From Phoronis australis (Eukaryota; Phoronida; Phoronidae), in NCBI GenBank assembly GCA_002633005.1, contig NMRA01000001.1, positions 505,299-569,298 on the forward strand: DNA of 64,000 nt, read 5' to 3'. Both the position numbers and the translations under genes were made by a program. The notes below the pieces were generated by a model that was not told the origin of the DNA, ran no database searches, and was given only the letters and a program-made list of their open reading frames with translations. Within the stretch, counting starts at the first letter, position 1. The number at the start of each line of letters is the position of its first letter. This document shows, one piece after another, positions 13,201 through 24,399 of the stretch.

Positions 13201-13548
13201 ATTGGAAGTCCTGGCATGCATTCAGTTACGCTAGGACCTACGCTAGGACCGAGCTGAAACTTAGCCAAAGTCACGAGTTCTCATTTGAAATACACGGCAA
13301 CATCTCACAGTCTCGCGAAGTCCTGCTTTTTAGCGAGGTCCTAGCGTTACTGAACGGGAGGCTGTTGTCCAAGTCAATGACAACACCAACACATATCAAT
13401 TCAATCTTTCATCATAAACCCGTAGAAGACGCCTTTGAAAAAAATTCTATTAAAAATGTTTCAGTAGTGATTTTCCAAGTACTTACTCAGCTGCCATAAA
13501 GCCAACATAGGTTACCAGTAAGACCATGAAGACGGCGACGTTGGACAT
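10233..13548 (-). CDS. Two-exon small secreted acidic protein (candidate)
   Basis: The model joins exon 1 coding 13548-13487 to exon 2 10380-10233 on the minus strand. Exon 1 is preceded by an acceptor-like tract (CTTCACTATGTTGCAG, exon from 13558), so the start codon lies in an internal exon. It codes MSNVAVFMVLLVTYVGFMAA, a good signal peptide, and ends GA|GTAAGT. Exon 2 follows TTTTCTTACAG and restores the split codon in phase. It then reads EELTEDHDLDDGRFPLSEEY, DGCFNATEDTILEDGHS and a short tail ending at a TGA. The product would be 69 residues, with cleavage probably near residue 20 or 21, one N-glycosylation site (NAT) and one cysteine. The last dozen codons lie in repeat copy A, whose edge is near 10272, so the native C-terminus was probably replaced. 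A LINE (10834-13106) and a miniature element (13219-13357) sit in the intron. Function is unknown; a peptide precursor or secreted regulator would fit. Confidence 0.5.
10485..10526. repeat. Short purine-rich tandem repeat
   Basis: There are two copies of a GAGAGGGGGAAGGAGGGT unit of about 19 bases. It lies in the intron of the secreted-protein gene model. Confidence 0.7.
10834..13106 (-). mobile_element. 5'-truncated CR1/Jockey-type LINE with 17-bp TSD
   Basis: The insertion is flanked by perfect copies of CAAATGCCGATCATTAT at 10817-10833 and 13107-13123. On the element's 3' side (left on the plus strand) there is a run of T, the complement of an A-rich tail, then about 230 bp of 3' UTR. The 5' side starts abruptly inside the coding region with no promoter, endonuclease or ORF1. 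This is the classic product of incomplete target-primed reverse transcription. The perfect duplication and an uninterrupted frame of about 2 kb indicate a recent insertion, and therefore a recently active source copy elsewhere in the genome. Confidence 0.95.
11068..13104 (-). CDS. LINE reverse transcriptase, 5'-truncated but open
   Basis: The 678-codon frame has no stop. It has no ATG of its own; the first codon inside the insertion is TTG, because the element was truncated on integration. Reverse transcriptase blocks appear in order: VPIHKKG and NYRPITLLNTLSKIFEK (residues 98-127), FGFLRGNST (148-156), LDIASAFD (182-189), GVPQGSVLGPLLF (242-254), LYADDTALF (271-279) with the catalytic YADD, and HLGILLDEKLSF (352-363). 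The C-terminal part ends in a CKCG...H.FFKCP motif, the zf-RVT-like tail common in CR1, L2 and Jockey relatives. The missing N-terminus would hold the APE-type endonuclease. The protein is probably not made here for lack of promoter and start codon. The exact clade is uncertain. Confidence 0.93.
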   Translation of the reverse strand: MFLKFFTNKSHITPTEVSNFPFLRERCLNQLSDIPANQTDVRKYLNEIDPNKNDGTALITSKMIKMIANEITMPLTNLFNKLLQLGIYPSSWKHGIMVPIHKKGSKTEISNYRPITLLNTLSKIFEKIIAQSILTFLKQNNLIYHRQFGFLRGNSTVAQLVEIVHEIHLHFEKGESVRSIFLDIASAFDCVPHDLLLHKLRSYGITGNLLNMITSYLSERTYSVRVDGVLSILSHPGFVNAGVPQGSVLGPLLFLVYINDLPDNLSCSTYLYADDTALFYPFAGSSPECSLQLQHDLNKLSYWSQEWRMNFKPEKSVDLTFSKSINALFLVDPSYDLKLNDEIIPRKQSHRHLGILLDEKLSFTPHVRELVQKTQELINPLKLVSRHLNSTHLEVLFKSFVLPHIDYCDIIYQSANTGALQHLEKLQYQAALLITGAYRGSNSVKVLNNLKWPKLSTRRNLHMTTFTFKVINNVNNVSVKKIFDLYIRQGHRSDLRFSTPYAIPPSFSQAFRRSTVMMCINNWNSLPVSVKESNSFTSIKNNFRTVFHNFDNSTPLTQFSLTRDNEIALYRSRCGLFLNSDKFRHNFSNVSPNCKCGDHQSYPHIFFKCPLIESLRDSLFRALNDNQSVVNALNSCNNIPTRVTLLLNGSPNLDFVLNKFLLSNVSKFLCTVYQYCCI
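13219..13357. mobile_element. Short palindromic miniature element
   Basis: The left end CATTCAGTTACGCTAGGACC is matched, inverted, by a right end whose reverse complement begins CGTTCAGTAACGCTAGGACC. The core contains TCTCGCGAAGTCCTGCTTTT. A related element at 18863-18973 shares both ends and the core. The length of about 140 bp and lack of coding fit a MITE. Confidence 0.65.
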
Positions 13549-14222
13549 CGTTGATCTGCAACATAGTGAAGAAGCTTGAGAAATAGTTGAAGGTTTGTTT
13601 TGTCCAAGAACAACTAACAGGTATCTAAAGCCTAACGGAAATTTATTTTACATGCGCGCACCCAGCCTTCAATATGGGGACCTATTGGTAACATAAAGGC
13701 GGGCGGACCAAAAAAAAAAACCGGGACCACCACTGTGAATTGTTCAGTGGACTTTTGTGTCATTTTCTCGGACATTCTGTTTCTCAGAGGCGGACCTTTT
13801 TGCCCACATCGCCACATGGGTAGCGTTCGAGCCTTATGAGATACAGATTATTTTGAACACTATGCAAATGAATCAAATCTGACTTAAAGAGTGGAATTGT
13901 ATCTAAATGATGAAAATGGTTCAAAACGAAGACAAAATTTGTTTGTAAACTCGAGTTTGTTCAAGTTTTCCAGTGTGGACGGGTTGCCAAACTCGACCAA
14001 ATGATTTTGCTTTTAAGTTTGTATTTTAAAGTTTGGCAACGCATTGTAATTTGAAAACTGTTTGCTAGACTTTGGTGAAGCTGCATAGTCTGTGCGCATG
14101 CGTCGTTTTGGCGTCCGTCTACACATTTTATTACAGCTCTTGAAGAATCGTGAAAGTTGGCAGATGTGTTCGTAATGAAGAGAGTGTCATGTGACCGACA
14201 GCAATTTTCGGATATATCTATA

Positions 14223-15495
14223 GACCCAATTCACGCGGCGGACATTAAAATCCAAAGCGAGGCTCACTGCGATAAACAAAGCGGAAATTGACATTGCGTG
14301 AGTTAAATAGCCGGTCTTTCTAGTCCAACCTTCATTAATAATGTGTCGACAATTAACCACAGAGACGTAGAAAATTACATTAGAGAACAAGTTGAGGCGC
14401 CAAAGAGTTGTCTGACGAAAGGGTTTTTTTTCGGAAAACTAGGGTCGAAACATGAAAAGTAAATATGACCAAATTGCGGCGATCGTAGTGTTCCGGATTA
14501 GGTATTATGATGAATGCAGGGTTACGTTTTTTTCTTGTAAATTGTTGATCAATATACTTTCTACGCGATCCAGGTCATCTGCTCGTATTCTTGACGAGTT
14601 GAAGACATATTCGACAGTGGTGGCTGTCACATGCAATTAGTCACATCTGGTTTAATTTGTTGATCAAGAATATTAACATCAAGCATAGCCTGATCCTATG
14701 CACTCACTGGGACTAACAGTTGATTTGTCATTGATCTCAAAGAATAATTGATGTTATTAAACATATTTTTCATTAAAATAAAAAACCAGGTTCTTAAATA
14801 AAAATAAAAATTATTTGACCATCAATTCTGCTTTCTTGGTTGTAATAATTCTTACGTCTATTTCATGTGTTAGGTTTCAAATATTAATCTGGATCAAGTT
14901 GAATTTTAAAATTAAAACACCCAATTCGTTCGTCCAAAGCATAACCTCGTTTTAGAACTCAATTTCAGTTAACTGGACAAAGCAATCATTGTTATCATGT
15001 TTCTTCAGGAGCCTCGTTCATCCCGAGGGGAAAGGTGCCAGTGCCTACTGAGAGGCGATTTTTTCGCCGAGTGAGGGGAACAGTCTACCTCCTGATCACC
15101 ATCAATAGCACCCCCGACATTGACGCCCCAAATTCGAAGGATTGAGGGCCCTGTCCTTTTTGGAAAGAAAAATTGTAATGTTTCAACCCGTAGTCATGAA
15201 AACACAGCCTGGCTGGCCCATTCGCCGGTCGCTACTATGATGCTTGGCAAACCGATATGATCTAACTTTGCGAAAACATTTATAAATTTTACACGGACAT
15301 ATTTTGCTTCGTCGCGGCGTCCCAACGCTTCCGAATCTCAATTTCTAGGGATTGTAGAAGACAGTTGAGTGTCAGTATTTTTTTCTAGCCGTTCGCTGAG
15401 CAACGCGGACTGAAATACAATTATGCCGATAAGCTAACAGAGCTATCGTAGCCAGCCTCGTTTTGGAACGCGCCGCCTGTCGGCATGAATTCGAG
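14223..15495. mobile_element. TIR element with TATA target site, copy 1
   Basis: It starts after TATA (14219-14222) with GACCCAATTCACGCGGCGG. It is the inverted relative of 45335-47375: shared stretches include TTAAAATCCAAAGCGAGGCT near the left end and GCCTCGTTTTGGAACGCGCC near the right. The right terminus is eroded. It is shorter than the 45 kb copy, which holds nested insertions. No coding is seen. Confidence 0.7.
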
Positions 15496-16084
15496 TATTT
15501 TATGGTTTACGTGTATGATTATCGTATCCTAATTTGCACTTGAGAATCTCAGCATTAAAGCAATTCATAATTTCGAGTCTGAACTCCAAAATCGAGTTTT
15601 CCCGTGAAATCTTTAGTTTTTACTTGAGTTTGCAACTCAAATCAAGGAGCGTTCGAGCGCAAATGTCGATGAGAAATTTATCTGCGTAAACGATAATGTA
15701 CTCGAGCATACTTATTGACATTCATGTGGAGTTTGTTTTAAAGCAGGGAGGAAAATTGCAATCGGTTTGAATAAATAAAATTAGATTTGCAAAATAAGCT
15801 ACATACACTGCACATATTCATTTTAAAAACCCGCAGAAAACAATTCTTTTCATCCCTCCTTTACTTGGTGACTACAAGTTCGTTGATTGCTCTGTAGAGG
15901 TCGCTAGATTTTAAAATACGACTTAATTTCATTCTTCTTGCTTTATCGCGCCAAAGACTTCCATAGTAACTCCGGAATAGTTTTCGATTCTGAGTACTAC
16001 GTATTCAGAAGACTGAAGTTTGTTTGTCACCATTTTTCTAATATTATTCCAGTTGGTGCAAGTTGGAGCAAGAATCTTAGTAAT
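15496..16084. other. Intergenic, no gene recognised
   Basis: No coding, repeat or regulatory structure stands out here. Confidence 0.4.
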
Positions 16085-16306
16085 TTAATGGCCTGAGTAA
16101 GCTTTAATGGTCACGGGCCCTGAAGCTCCATCAACATCAGATAGTCTCATCTCAGCGTAACGCTGTATTGTTTCGGGCGCAAATGGCAGTGTGAATGCCA
16201 CTTGAGAGAACAAACCCGGAAAGTTAAAAGTGCAACCACACCCAAACAAATGGTATCTCAAGTTTAGACGTCTTGAAATAAAATCTGATGACAAAATACA
16301 AGACAA
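16085..16306 (-). other. Possible terminal exon, uncertain
   Basis: On the minus strand an acceptor-like TTGTATTTTGTCATCAG precedes about 67 open codons ending GPVTIKAYSGH and a TAA. Only 42 nt upstream there is a donor-like ATTTCGAG|GTAAGT. Removing those 42 nt would join the two in frame and give about 95 open codons. A 42-nt intron is shorter than metazoan introns normally are, so either the pairing is wrong or the signals are chance. There is no ATG before residue RYAEM and no recognisable domain. Confidence 0.2.
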
Positions 16307-18862
16307 ATTTGATTGGAAAAACTTACCTCGAAATAATTTTCTCTGGAATGCAGCACTATATTGTCTGATTATCGGTGTGATACTCTGACAACGTGATTAC
16401 TCTAGTTTTGGCGTTAATTTATAGTTTTTCGATACGTTTTATGCGATCTCTTGTTATGCCTTTAATGTGAACCTCCTTAAAAGGATTTTCACTTTAAAGA
16501 AACAAATGTGGTGAAGTCGCCTTATTTACAAGCGAATGTGCAACGCCAGAAATTTGTAACATTCTTGATCCGCTAGGTGACGCTTAGCACCATGTCCCTA
16601 ACCAATCATAACAACGCATAGTAAGGTTAAAGGTCATGAAGCTTGGGCACTATTACCGGAGCCGAAGTCAGTATGCTCTGCAGAGCAATATTTATCAAGT
16701 TGACAATAACAGCATTTGAAATGTCTGGGTCTACAGTATGACAGTGCTAGCTGGGTGATTGGGGTCACAGACACACATAACCACAACAAATGTGAACTGA
16801 ACGCCAGCCAGCCAGCCGCGTGTGCTTGCAATTGGCTTAAACGGGCTGCCAAAAAGTGCTTTTTATTAATTTTCTGATGTTTGTCAATACATATTTTTGT
16901 CCGGAATCCACTCCAATGTAACAGTTACTGAATTAAGACGAAGGACAACGTACCGTGGATCACAAAAAACGAAATAACATTTTGAAGATTACTAGTATAT
17001 CAACTATATAGGCCTACTCACAGGCGAAACTTGCATAATGACTGTACAAAATCCGACTTCGAAAGTATTTCTGAACTCATACCGGATGAGAAAATGAACA
17101 AATCAGTTTCTTACCGATTCTACGCTAATCTCTCATCTACAGAGTGCAAATTCCATTGCAAAGAGTCGACAGCCAGGCGATCGGCAACATTTCATCTCAC
17201 TGACAGCACTGTACGCCGATCCATTTTCTGAACACAAGAGACGTGGAAAAATTTTCGAGAAACAACATGAAATTTGGATCAGCAACCTCTGAGTACTCCT
17301 GGTAGTCACCTAGGCTATCGGCAAATCCGATGGCAAAATGAATTCAGCCACAAACTTGACTTCAAAATGAGCTATGCGCTCAAATAGTGGCTTCCGGACG
17401 ATCGTTAACATAGGCCTGAACGGGGTAACCTTCAAACTTCAAGAGACGTGGAAAAATTTTCACCACTGGCGCTGATATTTGGCGGTAACATGTCTTAACA
17501 TACACTCTATGTGACAGGCTATCGGCAAATTGTGTAGTTATCTCCCCTTGCTTATAAATTCCTGATTTTTGCCTGCTCTTGTGTATTTCTTATGGAGGGC
17601 TGCTTGCAAGATTTAGCGCATGCGCAGTAGTGCATGTTACAAATTTCTGGCGTTGGTGGTGCCGTTAAGTTACAATGCAGGTAACTAAATTTTCATCAAA
17701 GGATGTCCACTGTGAGCAGTAGTTCAAAGGTTGGAAACGAGGAACGGCACTTAAACAGATGCACTCTGTGGCCTAGTGACTCGTACTTTTGACAGAATTA
17801 GTAATTTAAAACTATGAACTTAGTATACGGATATGACGCAACAAACCACCAAATTCGGGTACAAAAGCATTTCACTAGTTCGTACTGAAATTCACGCGTG
17901 GATATTACAATCGTCTACGCAACATTACACGTGTGAATCCGGCAATCAGTGATAGTTAGATATACAGAGAGATGGACGGATAAATAGATAGGTAGACGGC
18001 CTTGGCAGATAGATAGATAAAAAGGTTGTTTTCTTTTCAGATCCATAAACAAAAGTTAATCCAAAAGAATCCAGTCATATGTCTCAGTGTTCTCTTAACA
18101 CCAAGGAGGTGTTTAAATTCACAGAAATAAAAAGTGACGAGAACAGAAAAGACCAATGAATAACAAAACAAATTAGCTAATAAGTATACTGAACTTAGAG
18201 CAATAATTGGATGTAATGAATAATTCAAAATAACTAGAAAAATCCTGAAGTGAATGGGTTTACGGTTATTCCTAGAACGGTTTCAGGATACTGACAATGG
18301 TGTGCTATGAGCGATTTCACTAACATGAGGTCGCTGCTACCAAGTCAGATACAGGTCAGAGTTCGTCTCAGCGGCAGTGTGCGGAAACAGCTCGGCGTCA
18401 ACCCCATTCTATTCCAAATGTTGGACAATATGAGTTCACAGTTTCACCCACTGTCTTAAATATAATAAACACATTTACCCACGTGCAAAGAGTGAGGGAT
18501 GTTAAAGCTTTATTGTTCGAAAGATCGCCACTAGGTTGTTAAAAGGTTGCAATAATATCATTTCCAACATAAGCAGGATATTTATAAACGCGTTTTCTTC
18601 CTGGGAATCTCACCAGCTGTATTTTAGAGCGTGTTTAAGCATGTCGATGATGTCAGTCAGTACTCGCTTGCTGAACAGTCACGCTTTCATGTAGTCCAAC
18701 CCCCTACTGTTAGACCTCAACACAAAAGGAAAAACAAATCTTTGGATTATTACAATCAAAGCCTTAATACTATTACCATCGTAAATTACGTCATCAATGA
18801 CCACCCGTTTAATTACTTTAGCAAACTTATGCCGGTTGTGATGGTCTGATAACACCTGGCGT
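16307..18862. other. Intergenic with a 204-bp tandem duplication
   Basis: A degenerate direct repeat with 204-bp offset is visible. AGAGACGTGGAAAAATTTT occurs at 17237 and 17442, and GGCTATCGGCAAA at 17313 and 17517. Weak GATA-type simple sequence lies near 17965-18020. No gene is supported. Confidence 0.5.
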
Positions 18863-18973
18863 GCGTTCACTAACGTTAGGACATACGATAGAACCTATCT
18901 AAAATCTAGCCAAGTCACGTCGTAATCTCGCGAAGTCTTGATTTTTAGCGAGGTCTTGGCGTTACTAAACGGA
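18863..18973. mobile_element. Short palindromic miniature element, second copy
   Basis: The ends CGTTCACTAACGTTAGGAC and (reverse complement of the right end) CCGTTTAGTAACGCCAAGAC match the 13219 element. The shared core is TCTCGCGAAGTC(C/T)TG. Confidence 0.6.
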
Positions 18974-19040
18974 AGGCTGACTCCTTTGTAAAATGGCAAG
19001 CCTTGCCTTTTGTTTCAAAAGACCCTTTCATCTTAACCAC

Positions 19041-19695
19041 GGAGGCACTGAACAGTTCTCTCAGGGGTTTGCCTGTCAGAACACACGTCTTAACCCTTTC
19101 TTCACTCTGTCAAAAACTGCAGGCAAATAAAGAAAAGTTTTGAGTCATTTCACATTAAAAGCCCTACAGAGGAGCACAGAAACTTTATTCTCTCTTGGAT
19201 TTTTGACCCTTTCACTCACAGTAGAGATCAAGTCAGACTAAGAAAAATAAGGGCAAAAAATGCAAAACTGGCACTTTTCACCCTTAAACCACCACTTCCC
19301 TGCCGATGCTCGACTAAAGCCAACATTAGATTCCGAAAGCAAATTTCCTACCGATTCCAAAAATGTGGTCCAAAAGTACTGTCAACTAACTTGCTTTTTT
19401 GCAAATCTGGCTTGTTTGAGGCTATCTGAAATCGGGGCCAATTTCTCAGTTGCTACACAGCAATTCACAATTGCAACAGGGGGCGCAACCATCTTGAAGG
19501 AGAGTGTAGCTATACAGCCGAGAAAGTGGCCTTTTTTTCATTCTCAGCATGTTCACAAATACAAACAAACCACATTCACTGAGCCTACATCCAGTGCCTA
19601 CAGACAAAATGCCCTCAAACTTTGCCTACTCCAAAATTTTAATATTTTGGCAGTGCAATTTGGCCGCGGCCGCAGCCTAACTGTTCAGTGCCACC
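19041..19695 (+). mobile_element. GGCACTGAACAGTT TIR element, copy 1
   Basis: The left end GGAGGCACTGAACAGTT and the right end AACTGTTCAGTGCCACC form 17-bp terminal inverted repeats. The same element lies inverted at 23315-23961. A 166-codon frame crosses the right terminus, but in the second copy the matching frame is broken, so I treat the element as non-coding. No clear target-site duplication is visible, so the superfamily is open. Confidence 0.75.
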
Positions 19696-20189
19696 TACGC
19701 CTGCATGTAAAATGCGAATGTCCGGATGTAAGACAACGCAAAGCCTACTGGGATTGCTAGTCGTGAGATAACAATCACGGCTGGTTGACTTGGAAACTGC
19801 GATCACAGAACGTGTTAACTTTTTACTGTTCGCACAGTATTTTTAGAAAAAAACGTAGCAAGACGCACATTCATGACCTTCTAGACACCGTGTCGCACTG
19901 GTATCCCCCCACTTTTACCCCCAAGCTTCGACCACCAGCCACCGTGCGTCGCCACAAGTAAGCATGACGTGAACGGAAGAAGCGTATATTTTGGTGCTAT
20001 TCCGGCAATGAAACGTAACAAACACTTTAAATGTAGAGGTTAACTGTGACTAGTCGATAAAAATACTTTGTTGTCCGTAATCCTGATAGTGTAAGTAAAA
20101 TAGATAGGCCTAAGCGAACATCGTTAAATGCATCCCAGAGGAAAAAGGCGGTTTTCGTGCAGAATGTTCAACAACACACAAGATGTTTT

Positions 20190-21155
20190 GCTACAAAGCT
20201 TGGTCCAGAAATACTTAGCAAAAAAACGAGGAAAAGTTTAGTGTGCATATGTTGATTTCGGAAAGACATTTGACAGCGTCGATGTTTCCCGTCTTTGTAA
20301 GGGTTACTTGAGAAGGATATTCACGGAAATATGTATGAAGTATATCTCAACACTTTCCTTGATGTTCGCGGTTACACTACTCCATATTTTAGCTGCAAAA
20401 CCGGTGTCAGGCAAGGATGCATTCTAATCCCGTCGGTAGTGAGTGTCTAGTTTCTGACGTCAGAGAGCGTGGTGGCGGAGGAATCTGGTTAATTCTGATT
20501 AGGAGATTAACTGTCTATTTTTGCGGATGATCTCGCGTTGATTGTAGACATTGCAACTGAGCTGCAACGAAAACTTAACGTGCTTGGAGAATTTTGTAAA
20601 AACTGGCATCTTACAGTCAATCTAGAAAAAACAATGACTTGCTTACAAGCGTGGTGGTGCCGTCTGTTCACACGATATGTGGTACTCTGGAGAAAATATA
20701 ATTGAAACTAAACCGTATTATGTATACCTACTGTTACGTTGTCCTGTCCCCTTAACTGGCGTCAAACCGGCATTTTTTCAGTACAGGCTCGAAAATCGTT
20801 AAATTTGATAAAAATCTGTTTGTCTAAATTAGATTGCTCTTCACTTTCAGTCCTTTTAAAGCTGTTTGATTCTATGATTCTACCGATTTTAAGTTGTAAT
20901 GCAGAGATTTGGGGTGCCTCAGTTGCAAATTTGATAAAAAGTGTTCATAACGATTTCTGCCAGTATGCCTTGCGACTAAATAAAAGGATGCCAAATGTCA
21001 TGTTTAGGGTCGAGTGTGGTAGATATGTTTGTACATTTACCGTATGTTCAAGCCTATTGTTTACTGGACAATGCTGCTTAAGATTTATTTCTGTACTTCT
21101 GGAACTATTTGATAAAAGCGCTAACAAAATGCTAGCAAATTCTTTTTGTACATAA
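20190..21155 (+). pseudogene. LINE reverse transcriptase remnant
   Basis: Broken plus-strand frames give CAYVDFGKTFDSVD near 20240, CKTGVRQGC near 20400, FADDLALIVDI near 20525 and NWHLTVNLEKTMTC near 20605. A 138-codon stretch (20739-21155) contains KLFDSMILPILSCNAEIWGA and VECGRY, typical of the region after the RT core. Stops and frameshifts separate the blocks, and ADD has lost its preceding tyrosine. It is probably the same broad family as 35340-36860, which preserves the earlier part of the protein. Confidence 0.8.
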
Positions 21156-23314
21156 GATATCTTCCCCCAATCAAGTATTCATCACCGTTACGCCAGGTAA
21201 AGGAAATTACATACTTACTATTATGCAAAAAAAAATTAAATCTCCTTAAGTAATGTTTTATCAAACTTAGTAAGTAGTTTTCCAACCTGTGTCTTCAATA
21301 AGGTTTTTACATTTTTCAATTTAGAGTAGTAACATTTTTTGAAAAACATTGCTTTAATCAGTATCGTCTAGACTGCACCGTCGTCAACTGCCTTGTTTGT
21401 AGCTCAGTTGTCACATATTAATATCACTATTGTGGAAATTTCTGCTAATTATTATTGATCACGTAACGTGGTATTTGAGGATGAGCGATGGCGACCTGAA
21501 GGTAGTATGAGAGGTTGGACACAAATTTCCAGCCGGCTCGGATACCATGGTTCGTCCGATCATACAAGAGTCACTATTTTCACTTGTGCTCCAGTCTTCC
21601 GTATTTCGGCCAGGCACCTGCTGACCAAGCCTCATTTATCTTGAACCAGTCGAGAGACATTGCACTGCTGTCGCATGTGAGTCTGGTTTCTGGATGACAT
21701 AACGCGTGACGTGCTATCAATCTGTGCACCACCAGATGGAGCTGAATCAGATCCCAGGCATTGTCTAGCTGTTGCAACAGTTGTGGAGACGGCGCCATGT
21801 TGTCATGTTTTGACCGGTAGAAGCTTTATTTGAAATAAATCACATCCAAAGCTAACAGTATAAATACTTATCGTTGGGATGAACTTCATGAATACATCGT
21901 CATGTGTTACGATGCTCTTCAAAACTGAACATACGATATTCTGAAAAATTTGAATTTATCCCAATCCTACATTGCTGGGAAGCCACCTTTTGAAAGTGCA
22001 ATCGATATCTTTCGAAAATTGTTGATTTTAACAGGCCTTGCTCCACCGTCCACTTACATGGGGAAGCACGTGAAGAGCTTTGTCGACTCAACCAAAATAA
22101 ATATTTAAGATAGTGCTTGAAGCCGTGGACTCGTGTATTATACTGGTCTTAGCTAAAGGCTGAAAGTTAACCTGCTGCGGTGTGGACTGAAGATCGCATT
22201 CATGTATTATCAAGCTCCATTTCCTTGACAACTCTGTCGAAAAATTCAACTTAAGCCAAGTTTGTAGAATGTCCTTTCCGAAAACGAATAACGTTCAAAA
22301 ACGTGATTGAAAAGCATATAATTCTATGAATACTATTTATAAGTTTGTTGTAGTTTTCATTTGGGTTTACATCATCCTTTAACTCCAGCTGTTCCATTAA
22401 ACATACATTTTTGGTGCAATGCCAATGAGACGGTGTAAGTATTTTGGGAAACGCGTTTACGTACATCATAACACGATCATGACAGATGTTTAGTGCGAAT
22501 CGTGTTTGTGTATCGTGCACTGGAAGTGCTATGAAAACAGCGTGCTACTAGCGGATAAAATGTGATGGCTTGTCACATCGAGATAATGACTGGCGTGGTC
22601 GTGAGCAGACAATCAGAATAGGGACGTGTTGCGTAGACAAGACGATCAATGTGTCCGGGGGAACTGTGGCAATTCTGAAAAAGCGCTTTATTCCCACATG
22701 ACTGATTACAAAATTGTTGTATACAACGGAATGAAACGCATGCTTACTTTCTTATGCAACATAAAAAGTTTCTGAATAAGTAACGCTACAATAAAAATCA
22801 CCAGTTCCTCACTGTAACAGTTGCCATTTTTTGTCGTGACTTACTAGACCTGGTCTGCCGCCAGGCGGAATCGTCAACTTAGTCATTTGAGTCTTGGTTA
22901 TGGGAAATCAAAGGTGTCAGAATTTTGCCACATTTATAGGGAAATCACCGGAATATCACGAGTAAAAAAGCTTTGAAATTTTCTGCAATATAATATAAAA
23001 TTGAAAACTAAAGGTATATTGCAGAAATTTAGGTCTAAAATATTTCAAACATGATGTATTTTTGATTCCAAAACAGATTAATTTCTACGATAATATTAAT
23101 AAAAAAGAATTGAAAATAAGTACGCAAACAACTTTTATTTCAAACAATAATCAAAACAATGCCTTCTGCTTCATGAATGGCAGCAACACGCCTGTGAATA
23201 ATTAAAATCTGCTTTTGTTTTAATTACCTCAATCTTTACGCAGACGGTAAATCCCATAACCAATCCTGAAAGTTTGGGAAGAGGCAAAGACGTTACTACG
23301 GTCGCTGGCGTAAA
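21156..23314. other. Intergenic, no gene recognised
   Basis: A/T-rich sequence with short frames only. Nothing could be tied to a domain or repeat family in this window. Confidence 0.45.
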
Positions 23315-23961
23315 GGTGGCACTGAACAGTTAGGCTGCGGCCGCGGCCAATTTACACTCCAAATATTAAAATCTAGGGGTAGGCCAGGCTTGGGGGCATT
23401 TTTAGTTAGGTCAGTATTGTATGTAGGCCAAGTGAATGTGGTTTGTTTGTATTTGTGAACATGCTGAGAATAAAATAGGCCACTTTCTCGGCTGTAGCTG
23501 CACTTTTCTTCAAGATGGTGGCCCCCTGTTGTGTATTGCTGTGTAGCAATAAGGCCGCGATTTCAGGTAGCCCTCAAACAAACCAGATTTGCAAAAAAGC
23601 AAGTTGATTGACAGTACTTTTGGACCACATTTTTGGAAGCAGTAGGAAATTTGCTTTCAGAATCTAATATTGGCTTTAGTCGAGCATCGGCAGGGAAGTG
23701 GTGGTTTTGGGGTGAAAACTGTGGATTTTGTGTTTTTTGCCCTTATTTTTCTTAGTCTAGGTTGGTTTTCAGTAGCAGTGAAATGGTCAAAAATACAGGA
23801 GAGAATAAAGTTTCTGTGCTCATCTGTAGGGCTTGTGATGAGAAATGACTCAAAACTTTTGTTTATTTGCATGCAGATTTTTACAGAGTGAAGAAAGGGT
23901 GAAGAGTCCATTGACGTGTGTTCTGATGGGCAAACCCCTGTGACAACTTTTCTGTGCCTCC
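23315..23961 (-). mobile_element. GGCACTGAACAGTT TIR element, copy 2 (inverted)
   Basis: It begins GGTGGCACTGAACAGTT and ends with an eroded inverse, AACTTTTCTGTGCCTCC. The whole 647 bp aligns with the reverse complement of 19041-19695. The two copies face each other across 3.6 kb. Confidence 0.75.
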
Positions 23962-23989
23962 TAAGCATCACAATGGGCTGCACCACCAG

Positions 23990-24299
23990 CAGGGGCGGAT
24001 CTAGGATTTTGAGTTAGGGAGGGGTGCAGGACACAGTAATAACCAGAATTTCACCACGCGCGCGCCCCCAGCCTAAAGTGTAGGGATGCAGGGGTCTCGA
24101 ATTCTTGGGTTTGTGCACCTTATTACTAAAAAAGGTAAACGGGGTTTCTTCAAGGCCTATGCATTGTTCATTCGCCTCCCTAGCCCCCCTGCGTGCGCGA
24201 ATGTTCTAGTCAGCAATTCGCACCCCGAACAGCCAAATGGTATCTGGGAGAATTTTAGGTGGGGGGCTGGCCCACTTGCCCCCCCTAAATCCGCCACCG
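23990..24299. mobile_element. hAT-like miniature element
   Basis: It starts CAGGGGCGGATCTAGGATTT and ends CTAAATCCGCCACCG, inverted to each other. It is collinear, in inverse orientation, with 49708-50023: both carry TAGGGATGCAGGGG or its complement and an AACGGGGTTT block. The CAG(G/T)GGCGGAT end signature is typical of non-autonomous hAT elements. An 8-bp duplication is not recognisable. Confidence 0.7.
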
Positions 24300-24399
24300 T
24301 CTAGCGACACCTATCGGACGTCCGCGGTACTAAACATTTGGAGACCTCAAATCCGAAGAGCTGAAATTTTACCCAACTCGCCAATTTCGAGTTGGCCGT

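Noticed and set aside
19260-19760. 166-codon plus-strand frame
   Set aside because: It lies over the GGCACTGAACAGTT element and runs past its right end. The equivalent frame in the copy at 23315-23961 is broken, and no domain is visible.
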